Below, in pieces: positions 1 to 9,257 of a stretch of 64,000 bases of DNA. The notes under the pieces are model-generated. The model was not told the DNA's origin, searched no databases, and saw nothing but the letters and a program-made list of their open reading frames with translations. The stretch's first letter is position 1. Each line of letters starts with the position of its first letter. The stretch is from Pullilachnospira sp963929535 (GTDB lineage Bacteria; Bacillota; Clostridia; Lachnospirales; Lachnospiraceae). Position numbers and translations under genes: made by a program. The DNA lies in contig CAWVIZ010000001.1 of the NCBI GenBank assembly GCA_963929535.1, forward strand, positions 1 to 64,000, in the 5' to 3' direction.

Positions 1-1378
1 ACTAGATCGCGTGTTGTACTGCTGCTGCAGGATGGAATCCTGCATATTCCCCTGTGACTGGCTGCTTTCCTCTCCGCTGTCCGCTTTATCCAGCGTTACC
101 TGTACCGTTTTTTCCACGTACTGTCCGTTGTCTGCCACCTGAATCGGTCACCTCTACAGTTTCTCCGGCTGCATAATACTGAAGCCGCTGTTTCAGCTCG
201 TCAATAGTGGAAATACTGGTTCCCGTCAAATTTTGTGATCACGCATCCGGCAGTGATTCCGGCATTGTCCGCCCGCGCCGCCTTCCGTCACCTGGGCCAC
301 ATACACACCCTCAGGAAGTCCATATGCTTCTGCCACAGAGCTGTCCAACCGTCTGTCCTGTAATGCTCAGGGCAGATGCCTGATCATCGGATACTTTTTC
401 TCTGGTGGTTTGATTCATCAGCTCTTCTATGATGGGTTCCGCCGCGGAAGTAGGAATCGCATATCCCATACCCTCCACCTCAGTGGACGCTGTCTTTGCG
501 GAATTGATCCCCACCAGCTCTCCATCCATATTCAGCAGAGCTCCGCCGCTGTTTCCGGGATTGATGGCCGCATCCGTCTGGATGTATCCTGTATCCGCAT
601 CCTCATCCAGCTTCCGGTCAACAGCGCTTACGATTCCCGTTGTCACTGACTGTCCGTAACCCAGAGCATTTCCAATGGCCACCACCTGTTCGCCAACCTT
701 CAGCGAATTGGAATCTCCCACAGTAGCGATCTTGATCTGGGACATGGTATCCTCTGAAATATCTGAAAGATTTACCGCGATCACTGCCAGATCATTGTCG
801 GGATCTGTCCCTTTGATGTTGGCTTCGTACGCCTGCCCGTCCACAAATCCTACCGTTAACGTATCGGCATTGGAAACCACATGATTGTTGCTGACGATCA
901 AAAGCTCCGTATCATTCTGGCCGATGATGATCCCTGATCCACAGCTTTCAACCTCTTCCATCTGGGGAGATCCTCCCATACCAAACATGCTGTAATAGTT
1001 CTGAACTTCCTGTACCGACTGATTGGTTATGGAAACGATCGAAGGCAGTACCGATGAAGCCACATCCGATACATCCAGGCTTCCCTGGCTGGCGGTTCCG
1101 TCAGAAGAGGCCGAAGTGGTCTGCAGCGTAGTCCTCTGAGTGGTGCTGCCTTTATCAGTCTCAGCTGCTGCTGCACTCACGGTACTGCCTGCCATATAGT
1201 TGATTCCTGCCATGGTTCCTCCCGCAATACCGCCGAAAAGCACCGCACTCAGCGCGATCGCACCTATTCTTTTTGCCGTTTTCTTCATTCTGTCATGATT
1301 CTTCGGCTCCTTTGGCGGCGCCGGCTGAAACTGACTCTGCTGACTCTGCTGAAATTCATAACGTCCATAATCTTCCAT
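1..1378 (-). pseudogene. htrA: HtrA/DegP-type serine protease, frameshifted and cut by the window edge
   Basis: Membrane-anchored trypsin-like protease (S1C family) for quality control of surface proteins. The continuous frame runs from 1378 to 311 (355 aa): a Gln/Pro-rich cytoplasmic N-terminus, one membrane segment at about residues 36-58, a low-complexity Ser/Thr linker, then the protease domain with His166 (SNNHVV), Asp196 (DPDNDLAV) and Ser277 (GNSGGA). The PDZ domain that should follow is recognisable from 1 to 345 (phrases such as LPEGVYVAQV and TIDELKQRL) but only by changing frame at about 340, 273, 223 and 146. Each change is explained by one extra base, three of them in short G/C runs. 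The gene is therefore either decayed or, more likely, sequenced badly here. An AGGAGG-like site precedes the ATG at 1378. The protease identity is certain; the pseudogene status is not. Confidence 0.85.
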
Positions 1379-1558
1379 AACAATTACCTCCCAAGATCTA
1401 TTAAAATCTTTATGTTTTATCTCTTTTCCGTTTACAGCTTCAGTATAGGATCAGAGTGTGGTGAAATTGTTATGTAAATATGTTTATTTTGTGAAATCAG
1501 ATTTATCTGCAGTTTATCCCTCCGAAGACTTCCCGTTTTCTTTTTTCACATATCATGA

Positions 1559-1564
1559 TATAAT
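1559..1564 (+). promoter_or_regulatory. Probable -10 box of luxS
   Basis: A perfect TATAAT lies 37 nt before the luxS start codon. No good -35 hexamer is visible at 17-18 nt, so the promoter is only half supported. Confidence 0.4.
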
Positions 1565-1600
1565 AGACCCAGCATATTTTATAGAAAGAAGGATTATTCC

Positions 1601-2080
1601 ATGGAGAAGATCACAAGCTTCACAATAGACCATATCCGGCTTAAGCCCGGTGTATACGTATCCCGCAAGGATCCGGTGGGCGATTCCCTGATCACCACCT
1701 TCGATATCCGGATGACATCTCCCAATGACGAGCCGGTGATGAACACCGCTGAGGTTCATGCCATTGAACATCTGGGAGCCACCTACCTGAGAAATCACGA
1801 GACCTTCGGCCCTAAAATCATCTATTTTGGTCCTATGGGCTGCCGGACAGGCTTTTACCTGCTGCTGGCCGGAGATTACCAGTCAGAAGACATTCTTCCT
1901 CTGCTCACCGGTATGTTTTCCTTTATCCGGGATTTTCACGGTGAGATCCCCGGCGCCAGCGCGAAAGACTGCGGAAATTACCTGGACATGAACCTTCCCA
2001 TGGCCAATTATCTGGCCGACCGGTTCCTGACCCAGGTTCTGGAGCATATTACACCGGACAGGCTGACATATCCCCAGTAA
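1601..2080 (+). CDS. luxS: S-ribosylhomocysteine lyase LuxS
   Basis: Cleaves S-ribosylhomocysteine to homocysteine and DPD, the precursor of autoinducer 2, in the activated methyl cycle. The 159-aa length is normal. The zinc ligands are visible as His53 and His57 of the HAIEH motif plus Cys124 (AKDCGN); Glu56 and Cys81 (MGCRTG) fit the catalytic residues. A purine-rich site (AGAAAGAAGG) precedes the ATG. It stands alone: no pfs or cysteine/methionine cycle gene adjoins it, although metA lies 4 kb away. It ends at a terminator shared with the convergent xdhC-like gene. Confidence 0.97.
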   Translation: MEKITSFTIDHIRLKPGVYVSRKDPVGDSLITTFDIRMTSPNDEPVMNTAEVHAIEHLGATYLRNHETFGPKIIYFGPMGCRTGFYLLLAGDYQSEDILPLLTGMFSFIRDFHGEIPGASAKDCGNYLDMNLPMANYLADRFLTQVLEHITPDRLTYPQ

Positions 2081-2093
2081 TCCGGTAAATTCA

Positions 2094-2131
2094 GAAAAGG
2101 ATGACAGGCAGATTTCCCCGTCATCCTTTTC
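2094..2131. terminator. Bidirectional terminator between luxS and the xdhC-like gene
   Basis: Perfect 12-bp stem (GAAAAGGATGAC with its complement) around a 14-nt loop, with A-rich and T-rich flanks. The last codons and stop of the minus-strand gene lie inside the distal arm. Confidence 0.85.
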
Positions 2132-2954
2132 TTTCCATCTGAACCAAAATTTCTCCTCCGCAGACCATTCCCAGACTTCCAGCCTCTGTGTTGGAAAGAT
2201 TGTACCTTTTTCGGACGATCTCCTTTCCCACCTCTCCCGCATCCCGGATGGCCTGGTATTCCATCATTCCTCCGCCAATGGTTCCGTACAGTTTCCCGTC
2301 ATCCCCCACATACATGGCTGTCCCCACTCCCCGCGGAGCGGAACCGGATTTTTCCACAATTGTCATCAGTACTCCCGGTATTCCTGCTTCCAGCACGCGG
2401 CAGACCTCCTGAGACATGCCTGCCGGCTCCTGCGCGTTTTTTACCTGAACAATCTGCGCCAGGATACTCACCGCGATCTCCTGGGGCTCACCGCCTCCCA
2501 GTCTGATCCCGATCGGCATATGGATCTGATCCACCCTCTCCTGGCCATGTCCGGCAGCCAGAAGTCTTTCCCTGGTTGTCTTCACCTTGGAACGGCTCCC
2601 GATCATCCCCACATAGGAAAACGGTCTCTCCAGAATCTGGTCCGCGCATACATAATCTCCCTGATGGCCCCTGGTGACGATCACATAATACGCATTATCA
2701 TACTCCGGAATCCGCTTTTTCAGCTCCTCAAAGGGCGCGCATATCCGTACATCTGCCAGAGGGTGACGGCTGGGGGAGACAAATTCCTCCCTGTCATCCA
2801 TCACCGTAATATGGTACCCCATCACACTTCCCAGGGCTGCCAGCGCCTTTCCCACATGACCGCCTCCCAGAATCACCAGATGCAGCCATTGTCCTCTGCC
2901 GGAAGTCTCCTTTTTCCTGTTTCCTTGTCTTTCATCCGAGTTTTTTTCGCTCAT
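2121..2954 (-). CDS. XdhC/CoxI family protein with swapped domain order
   Basis: XdhC-type proteins bind or insert the molybdenum cofactor of hydroxylases such as xanthine dehydrogenase. This 277-aa protein has the Rossmann-type XdhC_C part first (about residues 22-165: VILGGGHVGKALA, the acidic DDREE, GMIGSRSK) and the XdhC_CoxI part last (about 180-275: KSGSAPRGVG, GTIGGGMMEY, GMVCGGE). Canonical XdhC has the opposite order. No molybdenum hydroxylase subunit adjoins it, so its client enzyme is unknown. A GA-rich site lies before the ATG at 2954. Family membership is firm; the exact role is not. Confidence 0.85.
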   Translation of the reverse strand: MSEKNSDERQGNRKKETSGRGQWLHLVILGGGHVGKALAALGSVMGYHITVMDDREEFVSPSRHPLADVRICAPFEELKKRIPEYDNAYYVIVTRGHQGDYVCADQILERPFSYVGMIGSRSKVKTTRERLLAAGHGQERVDQIHMPIGIRLGGGEPQEIAVSILAQIVQVKNAQEPAGMSQEVCRVLEAGIPGVLMTIVEKSGSAPRGVGTAMYVGDDGKLYGTIGGGMMEYQAIRDAGEVGKEIVRKRYNLSNTEAGSLGMVCGGEILVQMERKG

Positions 2955-3100
2955 ACCATTTTCCGACCCTCTTTTCCGTTTTCCGCCTGGATGCCCTCTC
3001 CTTTATATGTATCATTTTTCAGGCAGCGCACCTGTCATCCCCACAGACCATTTGGAGGCACCGGATGCCGGCGGCGCGCTTATGACACCGACAGGCTCCC

Positions 3101-3847
3101 TTACAGCTCCCCCGGATAAAAAATCCGATCCAGGCAAAGTCCGCAGGCAGGAGCCGTCGCTCCCGCAGCTTTTCTGTCCAGAGCTTCCAGCAGTTCGCTC
3201 ATGGTATCTGCTCCCCGTTCTCCAAGACCTACTTCTATCAGCGTACCCGTTATGATCCGTATCATATACTGAAGGAATCCATCGCCTTCATACACCAGCT
3301 GTATCTCATGGGGAACTCTGACGATGTCCAGACGGGTAATGGTCCGGACTGTGGACTTTTTCATCCGTGGATTCCCGCAGAAGCTTTTGAAGTCATGGGT
3401 TCCCAGAAGCGCTGCCGCCGCGTATGCCATAGCCTCCTGATCCAGTTCCTTTCCCAGACGGTATCTGTACTTTCTTTCAAATACATTTTTATATCCATCG
3501 GTCCCAATCCTGTATATATACCGTTTTCCCACCGCTGACAGGCGGCTGTGGAACCGCTTGGGCGCTTCCCTTACCTGAAGCACTTCGATATCCTCCGGCA
3601 GATAACGGTTCAGATACGAAAGCATCTCCCCGGAGGATACTTCCCCCTCCAGATGGACATTCGCTGTCTGTCCCCTGGCATGGACACCCGCATCTGTTCT
3701 TCCCGCTCCATGGATCTCCACAGGATATCCCGCCAACCGGGAAAGCACCTCTTCGATCTTCCCCTGGATTGTCTGATCCGTCCTCTTCTGCCGCTGCCAT
3801 CCCTGATACCGGCTGCCGTCATAGGCGATCTCCATCCTGTAATTCAT
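3101..3847 (-). CDS. truA: tRNA pseudouridine(38-40) synthase TruA
   Basis: Isomerises uridines 38-40 in tRNA anticodon arms. The 248-aa length and the N-terminal IAYDGSRYQGWQRQ signature are typical, and the catalytic aspartate is Asp52 in GRTDAGVHA. Its start overlaps the stop of the upstream AraC-family gene by 4 nt (ATGA), so the two are translationally coupled, an unusual pairing of a regulator and a housekeeping enzyme. Confidence 0.97.
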   Translation of the reverse strand: MNYRMEIAYDGSRYQGWQRQKRTDQTIQGKIEEVLSRLAGYPVEIHGAGRTDAGVHARGQTANVHLEGEVSSGEMLSYLNRYLPEDIEVLQVREAPKRFHSRLSAVGKRYIYRIGTDGYKNVFERKYRYRLGKELDQEAMAYAAAALLGTHDFKSFCGNPRMKKSTVRTITRLDIVRVPHEIQLVYEGDGFLQYMIRIITGTLIEVGLGERGADTMSELLEALDRKAAGATAPACGLCLDRIFYPGEL

Positions 3848-4866
3848 ACCGCTTTCTCCCCCGGTTCTTTACTTTGAAAACATTCCGCTCCCATATCTTC
3901 CCTTTCTATTTCCTCTCTTTCAGGATATCCTGCCGGACCGCGGAAAATTTCCGGCTCTTCGGCCTCCAGGATCTGCCCCGCCCATGCCCGGGCTGCCTTT
4001 CTGTACTGGAGCGGAGACATGGACATCACCGTGCGGAACTGACGGAGAAAGGTATTCTCACTGTCGTATCCGCACAGCGCTCCCACCCGGGCTACGCTGT
4101 CAGAGCCGAATTCCAGAAGATTCGCCGCCTCGCAGACCCGCACCGTATTGATATACCGGTTTACATTATAGCCGCAGTACCGTTTGAATTCCTTGCTGAT
4201 GGTAGAGGGATGAAGATAGAACCGCCCGCTGAGACTGTCCAGGCTGAGCTTATCACGGAAATGTGTATCGATATAAGTCCGCACGTCTCTCATCCTGGCA
4301 TCTGCCGCAGTAATCTCCCCATACTGCCGTTCGCTCCCGGAAAGCCGGAACAGGATCACTGCCAGCTCCGTCAGGATCACCTGGCACATCTGAGAACTGA
4401 AGGGAAAGTCTGTCTCCCTTTCATACCTCAGTCTGTCCATCAGTTTCTCCATCCTCCGAAACGCCCTCCGGTCCGCGCTTTTCAGTCTCGCATTAAAATG
4501 TCCCGGCTCCGGCGTGGCAAATACTGCCTGCAGATCCTCCTCTATCAAAAAACTTTTCAGATAAGCCGGACTCACCATCAGACCGCAGCGCTGATACGGC
4601 GGTTCCTCTATTTTGCTCTGGTAAAATTCCATAGCTCCGATCACCAGAATATCTCCGGCTTCCACCCGGTACGTTCGTCCCCCGATATCATAGGAAGCTT
4701 TTCCCGCCTCAACCAGAAGAACCTCGCAGGTATTGTGAATATGGCTCATGGACAGCCGTTCATACCCGCAGGTCCTGGATACGCTGTAGCGTTCCCGGTC
4801 AAAGTCCACAATCTGCTCCGGTTCCTCATAATCGTTCACCCTGATCTCCATCTGGCCCCTCCTCAT
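3844..4866 (-). CDS. AraC-family transcriptional regulator
   Basis: A 340-aa regulator with an N-terminal cupin-like sensor (about residues 20-110, including HIHNTCEVLLVEAG and VEAGDILVI) and a C-terminal pair of AraC helix-turn-helix motifs (about 210-315, including LSGRFYLHPSTISKEFKRY and VGALCGYDSENTFLRQF). The architecture suggests sensing of a sugar-like ligand. Nothing sugar-related is adjacent; the gene leads directly into truA by a 4-nt overlap, so its regulon is unknown. Confidence 0.88.
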   Translation of the reverse strand: MRRGQMEIRVNDYEEPEQIVDFDRERYSVSRTCGYERLSMSHIHNTCEVLLVEAGKASYDIGGRTYRVEAGDILVIGAMEFYQSKIEEPPYQRCGLMVSPAYLKSFLIEEDLQAVFATPEPGHFNARLKSADRRAFRRMEKLMDRLRYERETDFPFSSQMCQVILTELAVILFRLSGSERQYGEITAADARMRDVRTYIDTHFRDKLSLDSLSGRFYLHPSTISKEFKRYCGYNVNRYINTVRVCEAANLLEFGSDSVARVGALCGYDSENTFLRQFRTVMSMSPLQYRKAARAWAGQILEAEEPEIFRGPAGYPEREEIEREDMGAECFQSKEPGEKAV

Positions 4867-5188
4867 TTACCCTTGCTGTCATTGTCACTTACAGAATTCA
4901 TAATTACTTAGCCATATTTTTTTGTTTATGCTCCACATAGTATCATCCCCTCCCCCATTTGTCAATGAAGGAACTGCTTTTCCCATCCTACAGGCGTTTC
5001 CGTTCCTTTTCGCGAACCTATTTTCCTGTTTTTTCCAGTCCTGCAAAGTTCGTTTTCCTTCTCCATCCCATTTTTTCAGCCAAAAAATAGTGATTTTATC
5101 CCTTCTCATCTTCTCATTGTTAAAATAAAGACAATGTGTTATAATATAATTATCCAATATCTGTGCGAAAGTAAAGGAGGAGTGGTGT
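4867..5188. other. Intergenic region between divergent genes
   Basis: A 322-bp AT-rich divergent spacer. It holds the promoter of the rightward kinase gene; short open frames here lack coding character. Nothing else stands out. Confidence 0.6.
5117..5145 (+). promoter_or_regulatory. Sigma-A type promoter of the phosphotransferase gene
   Basis: TTGTTA, a 17-bp spacer, then a perfect TATAAT, 44 nt before the start codon. Confidence 0.8.
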
Positions 5189-5935
5189 ATGAGTGAAAAA
5201 AGGCTTCTGGCATCAGGCGCTCATGAGGTTTATCTGGAAGATGGCAAAGCAGTAAAACTTTTTGCCAAGGGCTTTCCCAAGGCTGAAGTCCTGCGGGAAG
5301 CGGTCCATCAGTCCCTGGCTCAGGAACGCGGGATCCTGGTTCCCTCCGTTCTGGCCGTGACCCAAAGAGCGGACGGACAGTGGGCCATCGTTTCCCAGTA
5401 CATAGAGGGCAAGACTCTGGCCCAGCTTATGGAGGAAGAGCCGGAGAAGAAGAAAGAATATCTGGAGCAGATGACCCGCCTGCAGGTGGAGATCTTCCGG
5501 AAAAATTCCCCGGTACTGGGCAGCCTGAAGGATAAGATGGCCCGCCAGATCCAGAGCGTGGAGGAATTAAGCGATGTGGACCGCTTTGAAATCCTCACCA
5601 AGCTGAACGGCATGAAAAATCACAAGAAGCTCTGCCACGGAGATTTCTGCCCGGAGAATATCATTGTCGGTCAGGACGGCTGGTATGTGCTGGACTGGAT
5701 CCACGCGGCCGCCGGCAATGCCAGCGGAGATGCCGCCCGGACCTATCTGATCCTCTCCCTGTCTGATAAAGAGGAGGCCGATTATTATCTGGATACCTTC
5801 TGCGGCATTACCGGTATCGATCCCAATTATGTGCGGCAGTGGATCCCCATCGTAGCTGCCGCTCAGCTGGTGAAAAAACGTCCCCATGAACGGGAGCTTC
5901 TGATGAAATGGGTAAATGTGTGCGATATCGACTGA
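5189..5935 (+). CDS. APH-fold small-molecule phosphotransferase
   Basis: A 248-aa kinase of the aminoglycoside phosphotransferase/choline kinase fold. The Brenner-type catalytic loop is CHGDFCPENI (near residue 150) and the metal-binding aspartate is in VLDWIHA (near residue 170). An AAAGGAGG site sits 8 nt before the ATG and a strong promoter lies upstream, so it is a single-gene unit ending at a terminator. The substrate cannot be told from sequence; antibiotic resistance should not be assumed. Confidence 0.8.
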   Translation: MSEKRLLASGAHEVYLEDGKAVKLFAKGFPKAEVLREAVHQSLAQERGILVPSVLAVTQRADGQWAIVSQYIEGKTLAQLMEEEPEKKKEYLEQMTRLQVEIFRKNSPVLGSLKDKMARQIQSVEELSDVDRFEILTKLNGMKNHKKLCHGDFCPENIIVGQDGWYVLDWIHAAAGNASGDAARTYLILSLSDKEEADYYLDTFCGITGIDPNYVRQWIPIVAAAQLVKKRPHERELLMKWVNVCDID

Positions 5936-6279
5936 ATATCCGCGCGTATATAGAGCTCCAGAGAAAAAGGGGCTGTCGGTTCATACCGGTTTCCAGCCCA
6001 AGCTGCAAAAAAGAGACAGTCTCCCCGGATCCGGGTTTTCATGCCCGGTTTCTCCAGGAGGCTGTCTCTTTCTTAACGCCTGATGGTTGTTGATGGCTGG
6101 AGGATGCGCATCACGCTCTTCACTGTCCATTCCGCAATACGCGATCATCTCCCGCATCGCTATGTGTCTGCTGATTATGGGATCTATATCCTGTTCTTAT
6201 ATATTCTATCAGAGTCTCCACATCCTCAATTCGTCATAATCTCCATTTATGCCATTTCGATGATAAATGACCCCACTCT
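5936..6279. other. Intergenic region between convergent genes
   Basis: This 344-bp gap contains the terminator at 6010-6071 and otherwise AT-richer sequence with no convincing gene, promoter or repeat. Confidence 0.5.
6010..6071 (+). terminator. Terminator after the phosphotransferase gene
   Basis: AAAGAGACAG pairs with CTGTCTCTTT across a loop that holds smaller GC hairpins; a short T-rich tail follows. Confidence 0.7.
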
Positions 6280-7200
6280 TTAAAACGGCGTTCCATCCAG
6301 GTCATACGGCGTGGTCTGGTACACGTAATAATTCAGCCAGTTGGTATACAGATTATTGGCATGAGCTCTCCACATCAAAAGCGGACGGACTTCCGGCTGA
6401 TCTCCCCGGTAATAATTCCTGGGAAGCTGGATATCCAATCCTTTTCCCAGATCTCTCCGATACTCCGTATCCAGCGTCACCCGGTCATACTCCGGATGGC
6501 CCATCACAAAGATCTGACGGCCCTCTCTGGCCATTCCCAGGAAAAATCCCGCCTCCTCCGACTCTGCCAGGATCGTGATCTTTCCGCAGTCCCGGATATC
6601 CTGAATCGGAACCTCGGTATGTCTGGAGTGGGGAGCCAGAAACATGTCGTCAAATCCTCTCACCAGCGGAATCTTCCGGTTGTTCACCTTATGCCAGAAC
6701 AGCCCGAACATTTTGTGGGAGAGCTGTTTTTTCTGAAGTCCGAAGTGGTAGTAAAGCCCCGCCTGGGCTCCCCAGCAGAGATGCATGGTGGAGGTCACAT
6801 GGGTCTTGGTCCACTCCATGATCGTCACCAATTCCTCCCAGTAATCCACCTCTTCAAACTCCATGTGCTCCACCGGAGCTCCGGTGATGATCATTCCATC
6901 AAACTTCCGGTTTTTTACCTGTGAAAATTCCACATAGAACTTGTTCAGATGACTGGTGGAAGTGTTCTTGGATTCATGACTGGCCGGCACCATAAAGGTC
7001 ACATCCACCTGCAGAGGCGTATTTGACAGGGAACGCAGAAGCTGCAGTTCCGTATCCTCCTTCAGAGGCATCAGATTCAGGATCAGGATCTGAATGGGAC
7101 GGATATCCTGGTGCAGTGCCCTGGTTTCATCCATCACGAAAATATTTTCTTTTTCCAGGATCTCCCGGGCGGGAAGATCCTTCTGTACTTTAATAGGCAT
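6280..7200 (-). CDS. metA: Homoserine O-acetyltransferase, MetA family
   Basis: First committed step of methionine synthesis. With the ATG at 7200 the protein has 306 aa, and the catalytic cysteine (HLCWGAQAG) falls at residue 142 exactly as in the family; a GTG 9 nt upstream overlaps the probable Shine-Dalgarno AGGTG and is not preferred. The residue known to set acyl-CoA choice is Glu111 (GAPVEHM), as in acetyl-CoA-using Bacillus MetA, not the glycine of succinyl-CoA enzymes. His and Glu of the MGHPEYD stretch fit the rest of the catalytic triad. No SAM riboswitch is visible in the short gap upstream. Confidence 0.95.
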   Translation of the reverse strand: MPIKVQKDLPAREILEKENIFVMDETRALHQDIRPIQILILNLMPLKEDTELQLLRSLSNTPLQVDVTFMVPASHESKNTSTSHLNKFYVEFSQVKNRKFDGMIITGAPVEHMEFEEVDYWEELVTIMEWTKTHVTSTMHLCWGAQAGLYYHFGLQKKQLSHKMFGLFWHKVNNRKIPLVRGFDDMFLAPHSRHTEVPIQDIRDCGKITILAESEEAGFFLGMAREGRQIFVMGHPEYDRVTLDTEYRRDLGKGLDIQLPRNYYRGDQPEVRPLLMWRAHANNLYTNWLNYYVYQTTPYDLDGTPF

Positions 7201-7310
7201 ATTTTTCACCTGCTTTTTCTTTTTTTATTCCCCCGGGCAGCCAGCCGGGCGGACATACCTGCCGCAGAACCCCGGCGGACATTGAACGGTCAAACCGCTG
7301 TCCCCGACTG

Positions 7311-8921
7311 CTACATCAGAGGAGCAAACAGCCGGAGCACATGACCGCAGAACCGGGTGATCAGCTTTTCTCTCCAGTAATCCTCCATGGTGATCTCCCG
7401 GCATTTTTTCAGGGTCTCCTGGAAATCTTCCTCCACCTTTTTAATCTCCGGCACCTTGTACATCAGCACCGCGCACTCAAAATGCAGATACAGGCTTCTG
7501 TAGTCCAGATTTATGGTACCCACTACCGCCTTGGTATTGTCTGAAGAAAATACCTTGGCATGTACAAAGCCCGGTACGTACTGGAAGATCCTCACCCCGG
7601 CCTTTAAAAGTACCGGATAATATGTCTTTGCCAGCGCAAAGGCGTATCGCTTGTCAGGGATGTCCGGCATGATGATCTTCACATCCACTCCCCGTTTTGC
7701 CGCATAGGTAAGCGCGGTGATCATCTCATTATCCAGAATCAGATAGGGAGTCATGATATGTACATATTCCTCTGCCGTATTCAGGATATCCATATAGACC
7801 AGCTCTCCCACATTTTCCTTATCCAGAGGGCTGTCTCCGTAAGGCTGTATATAACCGGACGCCGCTTCCAGCTTCGGCTGCTTCACATTCAGATACTGCT
7901 GATACAGATCCATCCGGACGCCCAGATCCCACATCTGAAGAAACATCAGGGTAAAGCTGCGCACCGCATCCCCCTTGATCATAATGGCGGTATCCTTCCA
8001 GTGACCAAACCGTTCCTTCTCATTGATATATTCATCCGCCAGATTCACGCCCCCGGTAAATGCCACCAGCCCGTCGATCACCACGATTTTCCTGTGATCC
8101 CGGTTATTCTGAGAGGTACTCAGGGCGGGACGGACAGGATTAAATACCTTGCACTGGATCCCCAGGGCCTCCATCTGCTTGGGATAGTCGTAAGGAAGCC
8201 GGGCCAGCGTGTTCATTCCGTCATACATAAACCGGACCTCCACGCCCTCCCTGGCCTTCTGTTTCAGGATATCCAGGACCGTACTCCACATCCTGCCGTT
8301 GGCCACGATAAAATATTCCATAAATATGAACTTTTGGGCCTTTTTCAGCTCATTTATCAGGGAAGCAAACTTTTCTTCCCCAATGGGATAGTATTCGGCA
8401 GTGGAGTTCTCATATACCGGATAGCCGCCTCTTTTGTATACATATCTGGCAAGATTCGCCATCTGTCGGTTTTCCTGTTCCAGATTTTCTGTAATCTCCG
8501 GATCCTGAGCCGCATAATGCTTCATCTTCCGGAATCGGTTCCACAGTTTCCGGTTCATGAGCCGGGAACCTATCTGCGTTTCCACAAAAATATACAAAAA
8601 CACGCCAAAGACCGGCATCAGGACGATGGGAACCATCCATGCCAGCTTAAATGCGGGATTTCCCTCCCGATTGATGATGACCAGCACAGTGATATCCGTC
8701 AGCAGTATGTAAGCCCAGTAAGCATATACAATATATTCGCTGAGAAGTCCGCTGATCAAAAACAGCACAGCCACCTGCAGCACCAGCAGCAGGAGAATAA
8801 TGGTGGTTCTTCCAAAAATCACCTGTAAAATGCCGGTTTTTCCCTTTTCCACCATCTGCTGGCCTTTTTCCACCATCTCGTGCCCGCGTTCCGATTCTTT
8901 GATATCCTGCAGCTTGCCCAT
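7311..8921 (-). CDS. cls: Cardiolipin synthase (phospholipase D superfamily)
   Basis: Joins two phosphatidylglycerols into cardiolipin at the membrane. The 536 residues comprise a charged N-terminus, two membrane helices (about residues 36-60 and 62-80) with a further hydrophobic stretch near 88-112, and two HKD motifs, HRKIVVIDG (middle) and HAKVFSSDN (C-terminal third). A GGGGGA stretch precedes the ATG; in-frame Mets shortly downstream are possible alternatives. A good promoter lies about 150 nt upstream, so the mRNA has a long leader. Confidence 0.93.
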   Translation of the reverse strand: MGKLQDIKESERGHEMVEKGQQMVEKGKTGILQVIFGRTTIILLLLVLQVAVLFLISGLLSEYIVYAYWAYILLTDITVLVIINREGNPAFKLAWMVPIVLMPVFGVFLYIFVETQIGSRLMNRKLWNRFRKMKHYAAQDPEITENLEQENRQMANLARYVYKRGGYPVYENSTAEYYPIGEEKFASLINELKKAQKFIFMEYFIVANGRMWSTVLDILKQKAREGVEVRFMYDGMNTLARLPYDYPKQMEALGIQCKVFNPVRPALSTSQNNRDHRKIVVIDGLVAFTGGVNLADEYINEKERFGHWKDTAIMIKGDAVRSFTLMFLQMWDLGVRMDLYQQYLNVKQPKLEAASGYIQPYGDSPLDKENVGELVYMDILNTAEEYVHIMTPYLILDNEMITALTYAAKRGVDVKIIMPDIPDKRYAFALAKTYYPVLLKAGVRIFQYVPGFVHAKVFSSDNTKAVVGTINLDYRSLYLHFECAVLMYKVPEIKKVEEDFQETLKKCREITMEDYWREKLITRFCGHVLRLFAPLM

Positions 8922-9074
8922 TGGTCCCCCTGTCTTCTTTCTTTAGTTCCATCAGGCAGAAATCATTCCGCCCGATTCCGCGATACCTTACAGCCTGCCC
9001 CAAAGCTTTCCGCCGTATCTGCACGGAAACTTTCCGCCGACAGCGGTATCACAGCCGCTTGCAACATATTTCTT

Positions 9075-9103
9075 ATGATAACGAAATTCTGCCGGAATGT
9101 CAA
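9075..9103 (-). promoter_or_regulatory. Promoter of cls
   Basis: On the minus strand, consensus TTGACA (9098-9103), a 17-bp spacer and TATCAT (9075-9080). Confidence 0.75.
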
Positions 9104-9130
9104 TGTTCCCCAAAGAGAGATGCCGATCGC

Positions 9131-9203
9131 CGGTAACAGTTGGGCCTTCCGGCTTCTCCAACACACAGCGTCCTCGCGGGACAGTTGAAGGCTGAACTGT
9201 TGC
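9131..9203. repeat. Two copies of the short palindromic repeat
   Basis: Two degenerate copies, about 9131-9164 and 9178-9203, of the 30-40 bp dispersed palindrome whose core is AACAG, GCC, GGC, CTGTT in nested order. They lie between ligA and the cls promoter. Confidence 0.55.
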
Positions 9204-9257
9204 GATTGCCGGCTGCAGTTCCCCTTTCCGGCCTCACTGCCGCCAATAACGCGCAGC

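Noticed and set aside
4885..5157. Open frame of 90 aa on the minus strand upstream of the AraC gene
   Set aside because: It covers the kinase promoter, has no family resemblance and no ribosome site; an AT-rich spacer explains it.
5189..5935. Calling the phosphotransferase an aminoglycoside resistance gene
   Set aside because: Only the general kinase fold is supported; no subgroup motif for drug resistance is visible.
7201..7310. SAM riboswitch or T-box before metA
   Set aside because: The gap to the upstream gene is about 110 nt and shows neither the SAM-I core nor a T-box sequence.
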